This document shows, in pieces, positions 19,026 through 25,893 of a stretch of 64,000 bases of DNA. The DNA comes from Mycolicibacterium sp. J2 (lineage in GTDB: Bacteria; Actinomycetota; Actinomycetes; Mycobacteriales; Mycobacteriaceae), in NCBI RefSeq assembly GCF_026240945.1, contig NZ_JAPFPY010000007.1, positions 1-64,000 of the forward strand, read 5' to 3'. The position numbers and the translations under genes were made by a program. Under the pieces are notes generated by a model. That model worked only from the letters and a program-made list of their open reading frames with translations, was not told where the DNA came from and did no database searches. Position 1 is the stretch's first letter; each line of letters starts with the position of its first letter.

Positions 19026-19118
19026 GTGTTCGCCCGCCTTGAGCTGCTGCTCACCAAGCGCCGCGCAGTCGATCTGTGCCGCGTCGCGGGTTGTTGCTGT
19101 TGTTGTTGTAGCTGCTGA
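19026..19118 (+). CDS. leaderless polycysteine leader peptide (cysteine attenuator)
   Basis: A 30-codon ORF starting GTG-TTC-GCC and ending in GCCCCCCSC-stop: six consecutive Cys codons, Ser, Cys, TGA. It lies 101 bp before the DUF4395-cysA-sseC operon. In M. smegmatis an equivalent leaderless short ORF with a Cys run upstream of the same operon senses cysteine: ribosome stalling at the Cys codons when cysteine is scarce exposes the ribosome site of the next gene. The Cys run, position and operon all match that system. The peptide itself is probably only a sensor. Confidence 0.88.
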   Translation: MFARLELLLTKRRAVDLCRVAGCCCCCCSC

Positions 19119-19219
19119 GTAGCCGCGCTCTTTCACTGCGCCGCGCTCGGGGCCGGGCCCGAAGGGCCACATGTGCCCCACATTCAGCCCGACCCCAGCC
19201 ACGCAACAGGAGCACGTAC
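19119..19219 (+). promoter_or_regulatory. attenuator region between leader peptide and operon
   Basis: This stretch is rich in short complementary runs (ggggccgggcccgaagggcc near 19150-19168, then cacatgtgcccc), which can fold into competing stems. The ribosome site CAGGAG lies just before the ATG at 19220. In the known system, translation of the Cys codons decides whether that site is sequestered. The exact stems were not computed. Confidence 0.5.
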
Positions 19220-19678
19220 ATGTCCACCACCAGCACCGCCCTCGATCAGGTCGACGTTCGCGGCCCACGGTTCGCCGCCTGGGTCACCACCGCGGTCCTG
19301 ATCCTCACGCTGCTCGTCACACCGATCAGCGTTCCCGCCGCGGCGGTGATCCTCGGCCTGCAAGCAGTGGTCTTCGCGATCGGGGCGACCCTCGGACCCC
19401 GCAAGCATCCCTACGGCCGGGTGTTCGCCACCGTCATCGCGCCGCGGCTGGGCCCGGTCACCGAGAAGGAGCCGGTGCCACCGCTGAAATTCGCCCAATT
19501 GGTCGGGTTCGTCTTCGCCGTCGTCGGCACCGCGGGTTTCGCGGCCGGCCTCGATGCGCTCGGCCTCGTCGCGACCGCGTTCGCCCTGTTCGCGGCGTTC
19601 TTGAACGCGGCCTTCGGTATCTGCCTGGGCTGCCAGATCTACCCGTTCGTCGCTCGTCTGCGACGCGCAACCTCCTGA
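19220..19678 (+). CDS. DUF4395 membrane protein of the sulfur operon
   Basis: 152 residues with four predicted membrane helices (about 20-35, 40-57, 92-110, 115-132) and a C-terminal CLGC motif (Cys135, Cys138) just after the last helix. DUF4395 proteins commonly sit next to thioredoxin- or rhodanese-type proteins; a role in moving or handling sulfur at the membrane is inference. It is the first gene of the cysteine-attenuated operon and has CAGGAG upstream. cysA follows after 29 bp. Confidence 0.88.
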   Translation: MSTTSTALDQVDVRGPRFAAWVTTAVLILTLLVTPISVPAAAVILGLQAVVFAIGATLGPRKHPYGRVFATVIAPRLGPVTEKEPVPPLKFAQLVGFVFAVVGTAGFAAGLDALGLVATAFALFAAFLNAAFGICLGCQIYPFVARLRRATS

Positions 19679-19707
19679 CAAGCCGATAACCCGAAAGGAA
19701 CCACTAC

Positions 19708-20541
19708 ATGGCACGCTCCGACGTCCTGGTCTCCACCGACTGGGCCGAGAGCAATCTCGACGCGCCGAACACCGTCTTCGTCGAGGTCGACGAGGACACC
19801 TCGGCCTACGAAGGCGGCCACATCGCCGGCGCCGTCCGACTGGACTGGAAGACCGAGCTGCAGGATCAGGTCAAGCGCGACTTCGTCGACCAGCAGCAGT
19901 TCTCGAAGCTGTTGTCCGACAAGGGAATCAGCAACGACGACACGGTGATCCTGTACGGCGGCAACAACAACTGGTTCGCCGCCTACGCGTACTGGTACTT
20001 CAAGCTGTACGGCCACGAGAACGTCAAGCTGCTCGACGGTGGTCGCAAGAAGTGGGAACTGGACGGCCGCCCGCTGGTGACCGACGTGCCCGCGCGTCCG
20101 GCCACCTCGTACTCGGCGAAGGCACCCAACAACGCCATCCGCGCGTTCCGTGACGAGGTCATCGCCGCGATCGGCGAAAAGAACCTGGTCGACGTGCGCT
20201 CCCCCGACGAGTTCTCCGGCAAGATCCTGGCCCCGGCGCACCTGCCGCAGGAGCAGAGCCAGCGTCCGGGCCATATCCCCGGCGCCATCAACGTGCCGTG
20301 GAGCAAGGCGGCCAACGAGGACGGCACCTTCAAGTCCGACGAGGACCTGGCCAAGCTGTACGCCGCGGCCGGCCTGGACGGAGAGAAAGAGACCATCGCG
20401 TACTGCCGCATCGGTGAGCGTTCCTCGCACACCTGGTTCGTGCTGCAGGAGCTGCTGGGTCACCAGAACGTCAAGAACTACGACGGCAGTTGGACGGAAT
20501 ACGGCTCCCTGGTGGGCGCCCCGATCGAGTTGGGAAATTGA
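19708..20541 (+). CDS. cysA: thiosulfate sulfurtransferase (rhodanese) CysA
   Basis: 277 residues with two rhodanese domains; only the second carries the active site, CRIGERSSHT with Cys233. The inactive first domain has YGGNNNWFAAY in place of the Cys loop. The enzyme moves sulfane sulfur from thiosulfate to an acceptor in the cytosol. The family is called CysA2/CysA3 in M. tuberculosis (Rv0815c position). An AAAGGA-type ribosome site precedes the ATG, and sseC follows with one base between stop and start. Confidence 0.95.
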   Translation: MARSDVLVSTDWAESNLDAPNTVFVEVDEDTSAYEGGHIAGAVRLDWKTELQDQVKRDFVDQQQFSKLLSDKGISNDDTVILYGGNNNWFAAYAYWYFKLYGHENVKLLDGGRKKWELDGRPLVTDVPARPATSYSAKAPNNAIRAFRDEVIAAIGEKNLVDVRSPDEFSGKILAPAHLPQEQSQRPGHIPGAINVPWSKAANEDGTFKSDEDLAKLYAAAGLDGEKETIAYCRIGERSSHTWFVLQELLGHQNVKNYDGSWTEYGSLVGAPIELGN

Positions 20542-20542
20542 T

Positions 20543-20845
20543 ATGTGCTCTGCACCGAAGCAAGGCGTGACGCTGCCTGCCGGCGTCGACCTGGAGAAGG
20601 AAACCGTCATCACCGGTCGCGTGGTGGACGGCTCCGGCCAGACGGTCGGCGGCGCCTTCGTGCGTCTCCTGGACTCCAGCGACGAGTTCACCGCCGAGGT
20701 GGTCGCCTCGGCGACCGGCGATTTCCGGTTCTTCGCCGCGCCGGGCACCTGGACCGTGCGGGCACTCTCGCCCGCCGGCAACGGTGACGCCAGCGTGAGC
20801 CCGTCGGGCGCCGGCATCCACGAAGTCGACATCAAGGTCGCCTGA
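20543..20845 (+). CDS. sseC: SseC-like DUF1416 protein
   Basis: 100 residues, exactly the length I recall for SseC2 (Rv0814c). A small beta-sandwich: VITGRVVDGSGQTVGGAFVRLLDSSDEFTAEVVASATGDFRFF is a carboxypeptidase-regulatory-like (transthyretin-like) fold. It always accompanies CysA-type rhodaneses in actinobacteria; a sulfur-carrier or partner role is inferred. Last gene of the polycysteine-controlled operon. Confidence 0.92.
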   Translation: MCSAPKQGVTLPAGVDLEKETVITGRVVDGSGQTVGGAFVRLLDSSDEFTAEVVASATGDFRFFAAPGTWTVRALSPAGNGDASVSPSGAGIHEVDIKVA

Positions 20846-20954
20846 CGCCGATCAAGGCGAGGCACGAGCCGATGAGAAGTCAGGCCAACGTGCACCGCCT
20901 GATCGTGTGCCGCTGCGCCCGGACTCCGGTTCGAGCGCAGCGGCCCTCGGCAGT

Positions 20955-20960
20955 TAGACT
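20955..20960 (+). promoter_or_regulatory. -10 hexamer of the small membrane ORF
   Basis: TAGACT lies 6 bp before the GTG at 20967, again the spacing of a leaderless start. No Shine-Dalgarno is visible between them. Confidence 0.5.
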
Positions 20961-20966
20961 TCTGAC

Positions 20967-21065
20967 GTGGTCCTCTTCTTCGAATTCATGCTTGTGGCGG
21001 CCGTCGTCGTCATCACCTGGTTCGCGCTGTACGCCCTGTACCGTCTGATCACCGACGAGGCGTGA
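20967..21065 (+). CDS. 32-residue single-helix membrane peptide, leaderless
   Basis: GTG start, then a short acidic/aromatic N-terminus, one strongly hydrophobic helix ([18 protein letters not shown]) and a charged RLITDEA end. It overlaps the next gene by GTGA (21062-21065), so ribosomes finishing here can restart on the Rv0813c-like gene. The -10 at 20955-20960 would start the mRNA on the GTG. Too short for usual gene calls. Function unknown: it could be a real micro-protein or mainly a translational coupler. Confidence 0.65.
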   Translation: MVLFFEFMLVAAVVVITWFALYALYRLITDEA

Positions 21066-21715
21066 GCGCCGGCGACGCGGTCGAGCCCGGCTCGGGTGAC
21101 CGGGCCGTGGCAGCTGCCGCCGAGCGGGCCAGGATCACCGCCTCCCGGAACATCCCCACCTTCGACGATCTGCCGCTACCGGCCGATACCGCGAACCTGA
21201 GGGAGGGTGCGGACCTCAACCCCGCTCTGCTGGCACTGCTGCCGCTGGTCGGCGTGTGGCGCGGCGAGGGCGAGGGCCGCGACACCCATGGCGACTACCG
21301 GTTCGGCCAACAGATCATCGTCTCGCACGACGGTGGCGATTACCTGAACTGGGACAGCCGGTCCTGGCGGCTGGGCCCGGAGGGCGAGTTCGCCTCCACC
21401 GGCTTCCGTGAGACCGGGTTCTGGCGCTTCGTCAACGACCCGTCGGACCCGTCGGAAATGCAGGCCATCGAACTGCTGCTGTCCCATTCGGCCGGCTACA
21501 TCGAACTGTTCTACGGTCGCCCGCGCAATCAGTCCTCCTGGGAACTGGCCACCGACGCCCTAGCGCGCAGCAAGTCCGGTCTGTTGGTCGGCGGCGCCAA
21601 GCGGTTGTACGGCATCGTCGAGGACGGTGACCTGGCTTATGTCGAAGAGCGGGTGGACGCCGACGGCGGGCTGGTGCCGCACCTGTCGGCACGGTTGAGC
21701 CGCTTCGTCGGATAA
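21062..21715 (+). CDS. FABP/nitrobindin-like beta-barrel protein
   Basis: 217 residues. After a 55-residue Ala-rich lead, a ten-strand barrel starts with [14 protein letters not shown], the conserved GxWxGxG motif of nitrobindin/THAP4-like proteins, and ends with [13 protein letters not shown], where the His would be the haem ligand in nitrobindins. The M. tuberculosis homologue Rv0813c was described as fatty-acid-binding-like. Ligand (haem with NO, or a lipid) is not settled by sequence. GTG start inside the GTGA overlap with the preceding micro-ORF. Confidence 0.88.
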   Translation: MSAGDAVEPGSGDRAVAAAAERARITASRNIPTFDDLPLPADTANLREGADLNPALLALLPLVGVWRGEGEGRDTHGDYRFGQQIIVSHDGGDYLNWDSRSWRLGPEGEFASTGFRETGFWRFVNDPSDPSEMQAIELLLSHSAGYIELFYGRPRNQSSWELATDALARSKSGLLVGGAKRLYGIVEDGDLAYVEERVDADGGLVPHLSARLSRFVG

Positions 21716-21812
21716 CCCGCTCGCAGCGCTTAACCTGCGCCCAGGCTGGCTACATCGGACACCCATCGATGGCCCATACCGTCGTCTCCGTCAATTCGAG
21801 AACGGAGAATTC

Positions 21813-22226
21813 ATGGGTCTGACTGCACTGCGCACCGCGGCGCTCGGCGTCACCGGTGCGGCCTTGATCGCCGGCGTGGTTGGTTGTTCGTCGGGCGGAT
21901 CGTCCACGGAATCAACGACTTCGGCGTCGGCATCAACCTCGTCGACCGCCACGTCGGAAGCGACGTCGGCAGCGGCCGCGCCGGACGGTCACGATGCTTT
22001 CACCGCCTGCCTGACAGAGCACGGCGTCCCCGCACCGCGGGAGGGTGGTCCGCCCGGCGGAATGGCCCCGCCGTCCGGGATGACCCCGCCGAGCGGTCTG
22101 CCGCCCGCGGGAGCACCCCAGCCCGGCGAGGGCAAGACGCCGCCGGCGCCGCCGGGCGTCGACCAGGAAACGTGGGATAAGGCCAACGAGGCGTGCGCGT
22201 CGCTCGCGCCGACGCCCCCGAAGTAG
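21813..22226 (+). CDS. small lipoprotein with Pro/Gly-rich domain
   Basis: 137 residues with a lipoprotein signal ending in VVGC (Cys25). The mature part begins with a Ser/Thr/Ala linker, then DGHDAFTACLTEHGVPAPREGGPPGG, Pro/Gly/Met repeats, and a final QETWDKANEACASLAP. Two cysteines (ACL and ACA) flank the Pro-rich middle, a pattern of small actinobacterial exported proteins with C-x(n)-C in helices. GGAGAATTC precedes the ATG. No function assigned. Confidence 0.82.
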   Translation: MGLTALRTAALGVTGAALIAGVVGCSSGGSSTESTTSASASTSSTATSEATSAAAAPDGHDAFTACLTEHGVPAPREGGPPGGMAPPSGMTPPSGLPPAGAPQPGEGKTPPAPPGVDQETWDKANEACASLAPTPPK

Positions 22227-22243
22227 TCCAGAAATGGGGCGAC

Positions 22244-22289
22244 CCCCGAGCCGTGATTCCTGGTCGGACAAAACCAAGGGCTCGGGGGC
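22244..22289. terminator. GC-rich hairpin after the lipoprotein gene
   Basis: cccccgagcc (22244-22253) pairs with ggctcggggg (22280-22289), loop 26 nt. No T-run on either side. It lies 18 bp beyond the lipoprotein stop and would also be the 3' end of the reverse-strand RNA proposed at 22236-22449. Confidence 0.5.
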
Positions 22290-22347
22290 CGGGTGGCTGC
22301 TCGGAATTCGCCAGCGCTCGCAGGTGGATTCCTCGCGCCTGGTGCTG

Positions 22348-22386
22348 CTAGCTAGCAGCCACCTCACATGTCCGTATGTCAATCAA
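22348..22386 (-). CDS. possible 12-codon ORF inside the candidate RNA
   Basis: TTG start 12 nt after the AGGAGG core, reading MIDIRTCEVAAS and stopping at TAG in the centre of the palindrome GCTGCTAGCTAGCAGC. The ribosome site is unusually strong. An overlapping frame (TTG at 22382) stays open well beyond the palindrome into the hairpin region. Whether either is translated cannot be told from sequence. Confidence 0.35.
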   Translation of the reverse strand: MIDIRTCEVAAS

Positions 22387-22460
22387 TTTGTCGGACCACC
22401 TCCTTCCCTGTGTACCGACGAAAGTACCCGCGGCAAGCGCAGCCGACAACCGATTTTCGG

Positions 22461-23255
22461 TCACTCCCGGCGCCCGACGGCGGCATCCACCCACGCGGTC
22501 AACTGCGTATGCAGCGGCGCCTGCGCCAGCGCCACCCCGTCCAGGGTGTGCACCCTGGACACCAACGTCACCGCCGATAGCAACCAAACACCTTGTGCTG
22601 CAAGGAGATCCGCAATGGCCAACCGGCGATGGGCGACACGCGGCGCGGTGCGGAACAACGCGGCCACAGTCGTACCCGGCAGGATCGGCAGGGTGGATGG
22701 CGGGCTGAGGAGAGTTTCGCCATCAGCGATCACCACCGACGACCGCGGCCCCTCCAGCACCTGCCCGTCCGCGTCCAGGTAGATCGCATCCCCGGCGCCT
22801 CGACGGGCGGCCTCGCGCAGCGCAGCGCAATGCCGGGCGTAGGACAACGATTTCGCGCCGGCCAACGCATCGGGCGGTGCAGCGGCCAGGGTCACCGCCG
22901 CCACGCCGTCGCGGCGCGCGGCGACCGCGCGTTCCGGCACCGGTGATATCGCGGCGAACCCCACCCCGCGGCCGTGCACCAGCCGCAGCACCGCCTCCCC
23001 CTCGGGCCATCCGGTCACGGCCGCGCGGGCTGCCGCGTCGAACGCAGCAGCGTCGGGGGCGGGCAGGCCGGCGATCCGTGCCGAGGTCAGTAGCCGGGCC
23101 AGGTGTTCTCGGAGTAGACACACGTGGCCGTCGCGCACCAGCGCGGTCTCGAACACCGCCTCACCACGCGTCAGCGCCGGGTCGGTGCCCCGCACGAGGG
23201 GCTCGTCCGCGGTGCGCACCCGGCCGTCGAGCGTCACGATCAGGCCGGCGGGCAT
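22461..23255 (-). CDS. pabC: aminodeoxychorismate lyase (fold-type IV PLP enzyme)
   Basis: 264 residues of the branched-chain aminotransferase/ADC-lyase fold. RGEAVFETALVRDG starts the small domain; the PLP lysine is Lys135 in GAKSLSYARH; the phosphate loop LPGTTVAALF follows. PabC releases pyruvate from aminodeoxychorismate to give p-aminobenzoate for folate. The ATG at 23255 lies 8 bp after a TAGGCT -10 (plus-strand agccta at 23264-23269), so it is nearly leaderless. Divergent from ygfZ by 41 bp; Rv0812 position. Confidence 0.9.
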   Translation of the reverse strand: MPAGLIVTLDGRVRTADEPLVRGTDPALTRGEAVFETALVRDGHVCLLREHLARLLTSARIAGLPAPDAAAFDAAARAAVTGWPEGEAVLRLVHGRGVGFAAISPVPERAVAARRDGVAAVTLAAAPPDALAGAKSLSYARHCAALREAARRGAGDAIYLDADGQVLEGPRSSVVIADGETLLSPPSTLPILPGTTVAALFRTAPRVAHRRLAIADLLAAQGVWLLSAVTLVSRVHTLDGVALAQAPLHTQLTAWVDAAVGRRE

Positions 23256-23296
23256 GAGGCCAGAGCCTACTGACGACGCCGTCGTAGGCTGGGAAC

Positions 23297-24376
23297 ATGT
23301 CCGCAGTTCCCGCCCCCGAGACCGGTCCCGACGCCGGGGCCGTGTGGCATTACGGCGATCCCTTCGGCGAGCAGCGCGCCGCGGCCGACGGCGCCGTCAT
23401 GGTCGATCGTTCGCATCGGGCGGTACTCACCCTGACCGGCGGCGAGCGGCGTTCGTGGTTGCACACCATCTCCAGCCAGCATGTGAGTGACCTGACCGAC
23501 GGCGCCGTGGTGCAGAATCTGAGCCTGGACGGGCAGGGTCGTGTGGAAGATCACTGGCTGCAGTCCCAGCTCGACGGCGTCACCGTGTTGGATACCGAGC
23601 CGTGGCGCGGCGAACCGCTGCTGGGCTTCCTGCGCAAGATGATCTTCTGGGCCGAAGTGGTGGTCGAGCCGGCCGAGTTGGCTGTGCTGTCCCTGCTCGG
23701 GCCGGCCCTGTCAGCACCGGCGGTGTCTTCCGCGCTGGGGGTGGACGCACTGCCCGGCCCGTGGACCGCTGTCGGGCTGGCCGATGGCGGGTTCCTGCGC
23801 GGCACTTTTCCCGGCGAATACGACCTGGTGGTGCCACGGTCGGCCGTGGACGACTGGAAGCGCACGCTGGCCGGTACCGGCGTGACCCCGGCCGGGATCT
23901 GGGCCTACGAGGCGCACCGGGTCGCCGCCCGGCGCCCGCGCCTGGGCGTGGACACCGATGAGCGCACCATCCCGCACGAGGTCGGCTGGATCGGCGGGCC
24001 CGGCGCGGGGGCCGTGCACCTCGACAAGGGCTGCTACCGCGGCCAGGAGACCGTCGCCAGGGTGCACAACCTGGGCAAGCCGCCGCGCATGCTGGTGCTG
24101 TTGCAACTCGACGGCTCCGGGGACCGACCCAGCACGGGTGATCCGCTCACCGCCGGCGGTCGCACAGTCGGCCGGCTGGGCACCGTGGTGGACCACGTGG
24201 ACGACGGCCCCATCGCGTTGGGCCTGGTCAAGCGGGGCATTCCGGCCGACACCGAGCTGAGCACCGGCGGCGAGGTGACCGTCGCGGCGGTGATCGACCC
24301 GGACTCGGTGGCCGCCGACGAGCACGTCGGCGCCGGCCGGATCGCGGTCGAACGGCTGCGCGGCGCCGGCCGCTGA
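23297..24376 (+). CDS. ygfZ: YgfZ/GcvT-like folate-binding protein
   Basis: 359 residues related to glycine-cleavage T protein. The diagnostic KGCYRGQE motif lies near residue 250 (HLDKGCYRGQETVARVHNLG). YgfZ proteins use tetrahydrofolate and help assemble or repair some iron-sulfur enzymes. Being divergent from pabC, a folate gene, fits. The -10 TAGGCT (23285-23290) sits 6 bp before the ATG, a leaderless arrangement. Rv0811c position. Confidence 0.92.
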   Translation: MSAVPAPETGPDAGAVWHYGDPFGEQRAAADGAVMVDRSHRAVLTLTGGERRSWLHTISSQHVSDLTDGAVVQNLSLDGQGRVEDHWLQSQLDGVTVLDTEPWRGEPLLGFLRKMIFWAEVVVEPAELAVLSLLGPALSAPAVSSALGVDALPGPWTAVGLADGGFLRGTFPGEYDLVVPRSAVDDWKRTLAGTGVTPAGIWAYEAHRVAARRPRLGVDTDERTIPHEVGWIGGPGAGAVHLDKGCYRGQETVARVHNLGKPPRMLVLLQLDGSGDRPSTGDPLTAGGRTVGRLGTVVDHVDDGPIALGLVKRGIPADTELSTGGEVTVAAVIDPDSVAADEHVGAGRIAVERLRGAGR

Positions 24377-24517
24377 CCGTCGCAGCCGGGCCACCGGCAG
24401 GGCCTACCAGCGCGGCGCCGTCCGGCACGGTAAAGTGACGGCAGGACAATAAACACACACTCAGATCGGAGCCGCCTGCACGTTGGGCCGCTCCGTTATT
24501 GCGCGAGGGGGTCCCCT

Positions 24518-24694
24518 ATGGGCCGCGGCCGGGCGAAGGCGAAGCAGACAAAGGTTGCTCGTGACCTTAAGTACAGCTCGCCACAAACCGATTTCGAGCG
24601 GTTGCAGCGTGAGCTGTCCAACGCGCCCGAGTCTGATGACTTCAGCGACGGCTTGGCCGATCGCTACGTCGAAGACGACGACTGGCGCCGCTGA
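24518..24694 (+). CDS. DUF3073 small conserved protein
   Basis: 58 residues: a basic N-terminus (GRGRAKAKQTKVARDLKYSS), then an acidic C-terminus ending RYVEDDDWRR. This is the actinobacterial DUF3073 protein (Rv0810c position), strongly conserved and of unknown function. GAGGGGG precedes the ATG by about 9 bases. It converges on purM. Confidence 0.9.
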   Translation: MGRGRAKAKQTKVARDLKYSSPQTDFERLQRELSNAPESDDFSDGLADRYVEDDDWRR

Positions 24695-24714
24695 CTCCCA
24701 CCCGCACGGGTAGC

Positions 24715-24745
24715 CCCGCGTCCTGATCGAAATCAGAACCGCGGG
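24715..24745. terminator. interrupted hairpin between DUF3073 and purM
   Basis: cccgcg (24715-24720) plus ctgat (24723-24727) pair with atcag (24732-24736) plus cgcggg (24740-24745), loop cgaa. The right arm includes the purM stop codon and last codons. It would serve both convergent genes. Confidence 0.45.
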
Positions 24746-25809
24746 TGCTGACCAACCAGGTGTGCTCGGGCCTCACCTTTTCCGCCCTTGGTGACCGTGC
24801 CCAGCGTCCAGCAGTTCAGGTGGCGTGCGGTGAGAATCGCCAACGCGCGGTCGGTGTCCTCCGGCGCGACGATGGCGACCATGCCGACGCCCATGTTGAA
24901 CGTCTTCTCCATCTCGGCCCGCTCCACGCGGCCGCGCTGGGCGATCATGCCGAAGACGGGCGCCGGTGTCCAGGTGCCGCGGTCCATCTCGGCGACCAAT
25001 CCGTTCGGGATCACCCGTTCGAGGTTGCCCGCGAGTCCGCCACCGGTGACGTGGCAGAACGTGCGCACCTGGGTCTCGGACGCCAGCGCCAGACAGTCCT
25101 TGGCGTAGATGTAGGTGGGTTCGAGCAGTTCCTCGCCCAGGGTGCGGCCGAACTCCTCGACGTGGCCGGCCAGATCCATCCGGTCGATCTCCAGCAGCAC
25201 CTTGCGGGCCAGCGAGTAGCCGTTGGAGTGCAGCCCGGTCGAGGCCATCGCGATGATGACGTCACCTGGCTTGACCCGTTCGGGTCCCAGCACGTCGTCG
25301 GCTTCCACGACGCCCACACCGGTCGCGGAGATGTCGTAGTGGTCGGGTTCCATCAACCCCGGGTGTTCTGCGGTCTCACCGCCCAGTAGCGCACAGCCGG
25401 CCAGCACGCAGCCGTCGGCGATACCGGACACGATGGCGCTGACACGTTCGGGCACCGTGCGCCCGACAGCGATGTAGTCCTGCAGGAACAACGGTTCGGC
25501 GCCGCACACCACGAGGTCGTCGACGACCATCGCCACCAGGTCCAGTCCGACGGTGTCGTGCTTGTCCATCGCCTGCGCGATGGCCAGCTTGGTGCCCACG
25601 CCGTCCGTCGACGACGCCAAGAGCGGCTCCCGGTACCCGCCGCGCAACGCGAACAGTCCGGCGAACCCGCCCAGTCCGCCCCGCACCTCGGGACGGGTGG
25701 CTTTCTTGGCCAGCGGTTTGAACAGCTCGACGGCGCGATCCCCCGCCTCGATGTCCACCCCGGCCGTTGCATAAGAGATGCCGTGTTGTTCGGCGCGACC
25801 CTGACTCAT
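24733..25809 (-). CDS. purM: AIR synthase PurM
   Basis: 358 residues, phosphoribosylformylglycinamidine cyclo-ligase, fifth step of de novo purine synthesis. ISYATAGVDIEAGDRAV at the N-terminus, FALRGGYREPLLASSTDGVGTK and DLVVCGAEPLFLQDYIA are the ATP-binding landmarks, and HVTGGGLAGNLERVIP marks the C-terminal domain. ATG 25809 (MSQGRAEQ) fits the family; an upstream frame adds only eight residues. 84 bp downstream of purF on the same strand. Confidence 0.97.
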   Translation of the reverse strand: MSQGRAEQHGISYATAGVDIEAGDRAVELFKPLAKKATRPEVRGGLGGFAGLFALRGGYREPLLASSTDGVGTKLAIAQAMDKHDTVGLDLVAMVVDDLVVCGAEPLFLQDYIAVGRTVPERVSAIVSGIADGCVLAGCALLGGETAEHPGLMEPDHYDISATGVGVVEADDVLGPERVKPGDVIIAMASTGLHSNGYSLARKVLLEIDRMDLAGHVEEFGRTLGEELLEPTYIYAKDCLALASETQVRTFCHVTGGGLAGNLERVIPNGLVAEMDRGTWTPAPVFGMIAQRGRVERAEMEKTFNMGVGMVAIVAPEDTDRALAILTARHLNCWTLGTVTKGGKGEARAHLVGQHPRF

Positions 25810-25893
25810 CAGGCTAAAGGCTACCGGTCGCACGCCGGACTGGACACCGCTGGGCGGGTCAGCCGCCCGGTCCGTCGACGGGTTGTGCAGCGG

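Larger units (their letters stand above)
22236..22449 (-). ncRNA. candidate structured RNA or leader with extended anti-16S match
   Basis: On the minus strand, just after pabC, TTGTCG (22449-22444) and TACTTT (22426-22421) are separated by exactly 17 bp, a good promoter. The transcript would start near 22413. It quickly reaches GGAAGGAGGTGGTCC (22407-22393), complementary to the 16S 3' tail at 13 of 15 positions. Downstream come a 12-codon ORF, a 16-bp palindrome (22344-22359) and a hairpin (22244-22289). The stretch GGTCCGACAAA after the ribosome site can pair at 10 of 11 positions with TTTGTCCGACC in the hairpin loop. No minus-strand gene follows to be regulated. Not a family I recognise. 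Confidence 0.45.

Noticed and set aside
22388..22410. Fragment of a 16S rRNA 3' end on the plus strand
   Set aside because: Similarity is limited to the anti-SD run; it is better read as a strong ribosome site on the minus strand.
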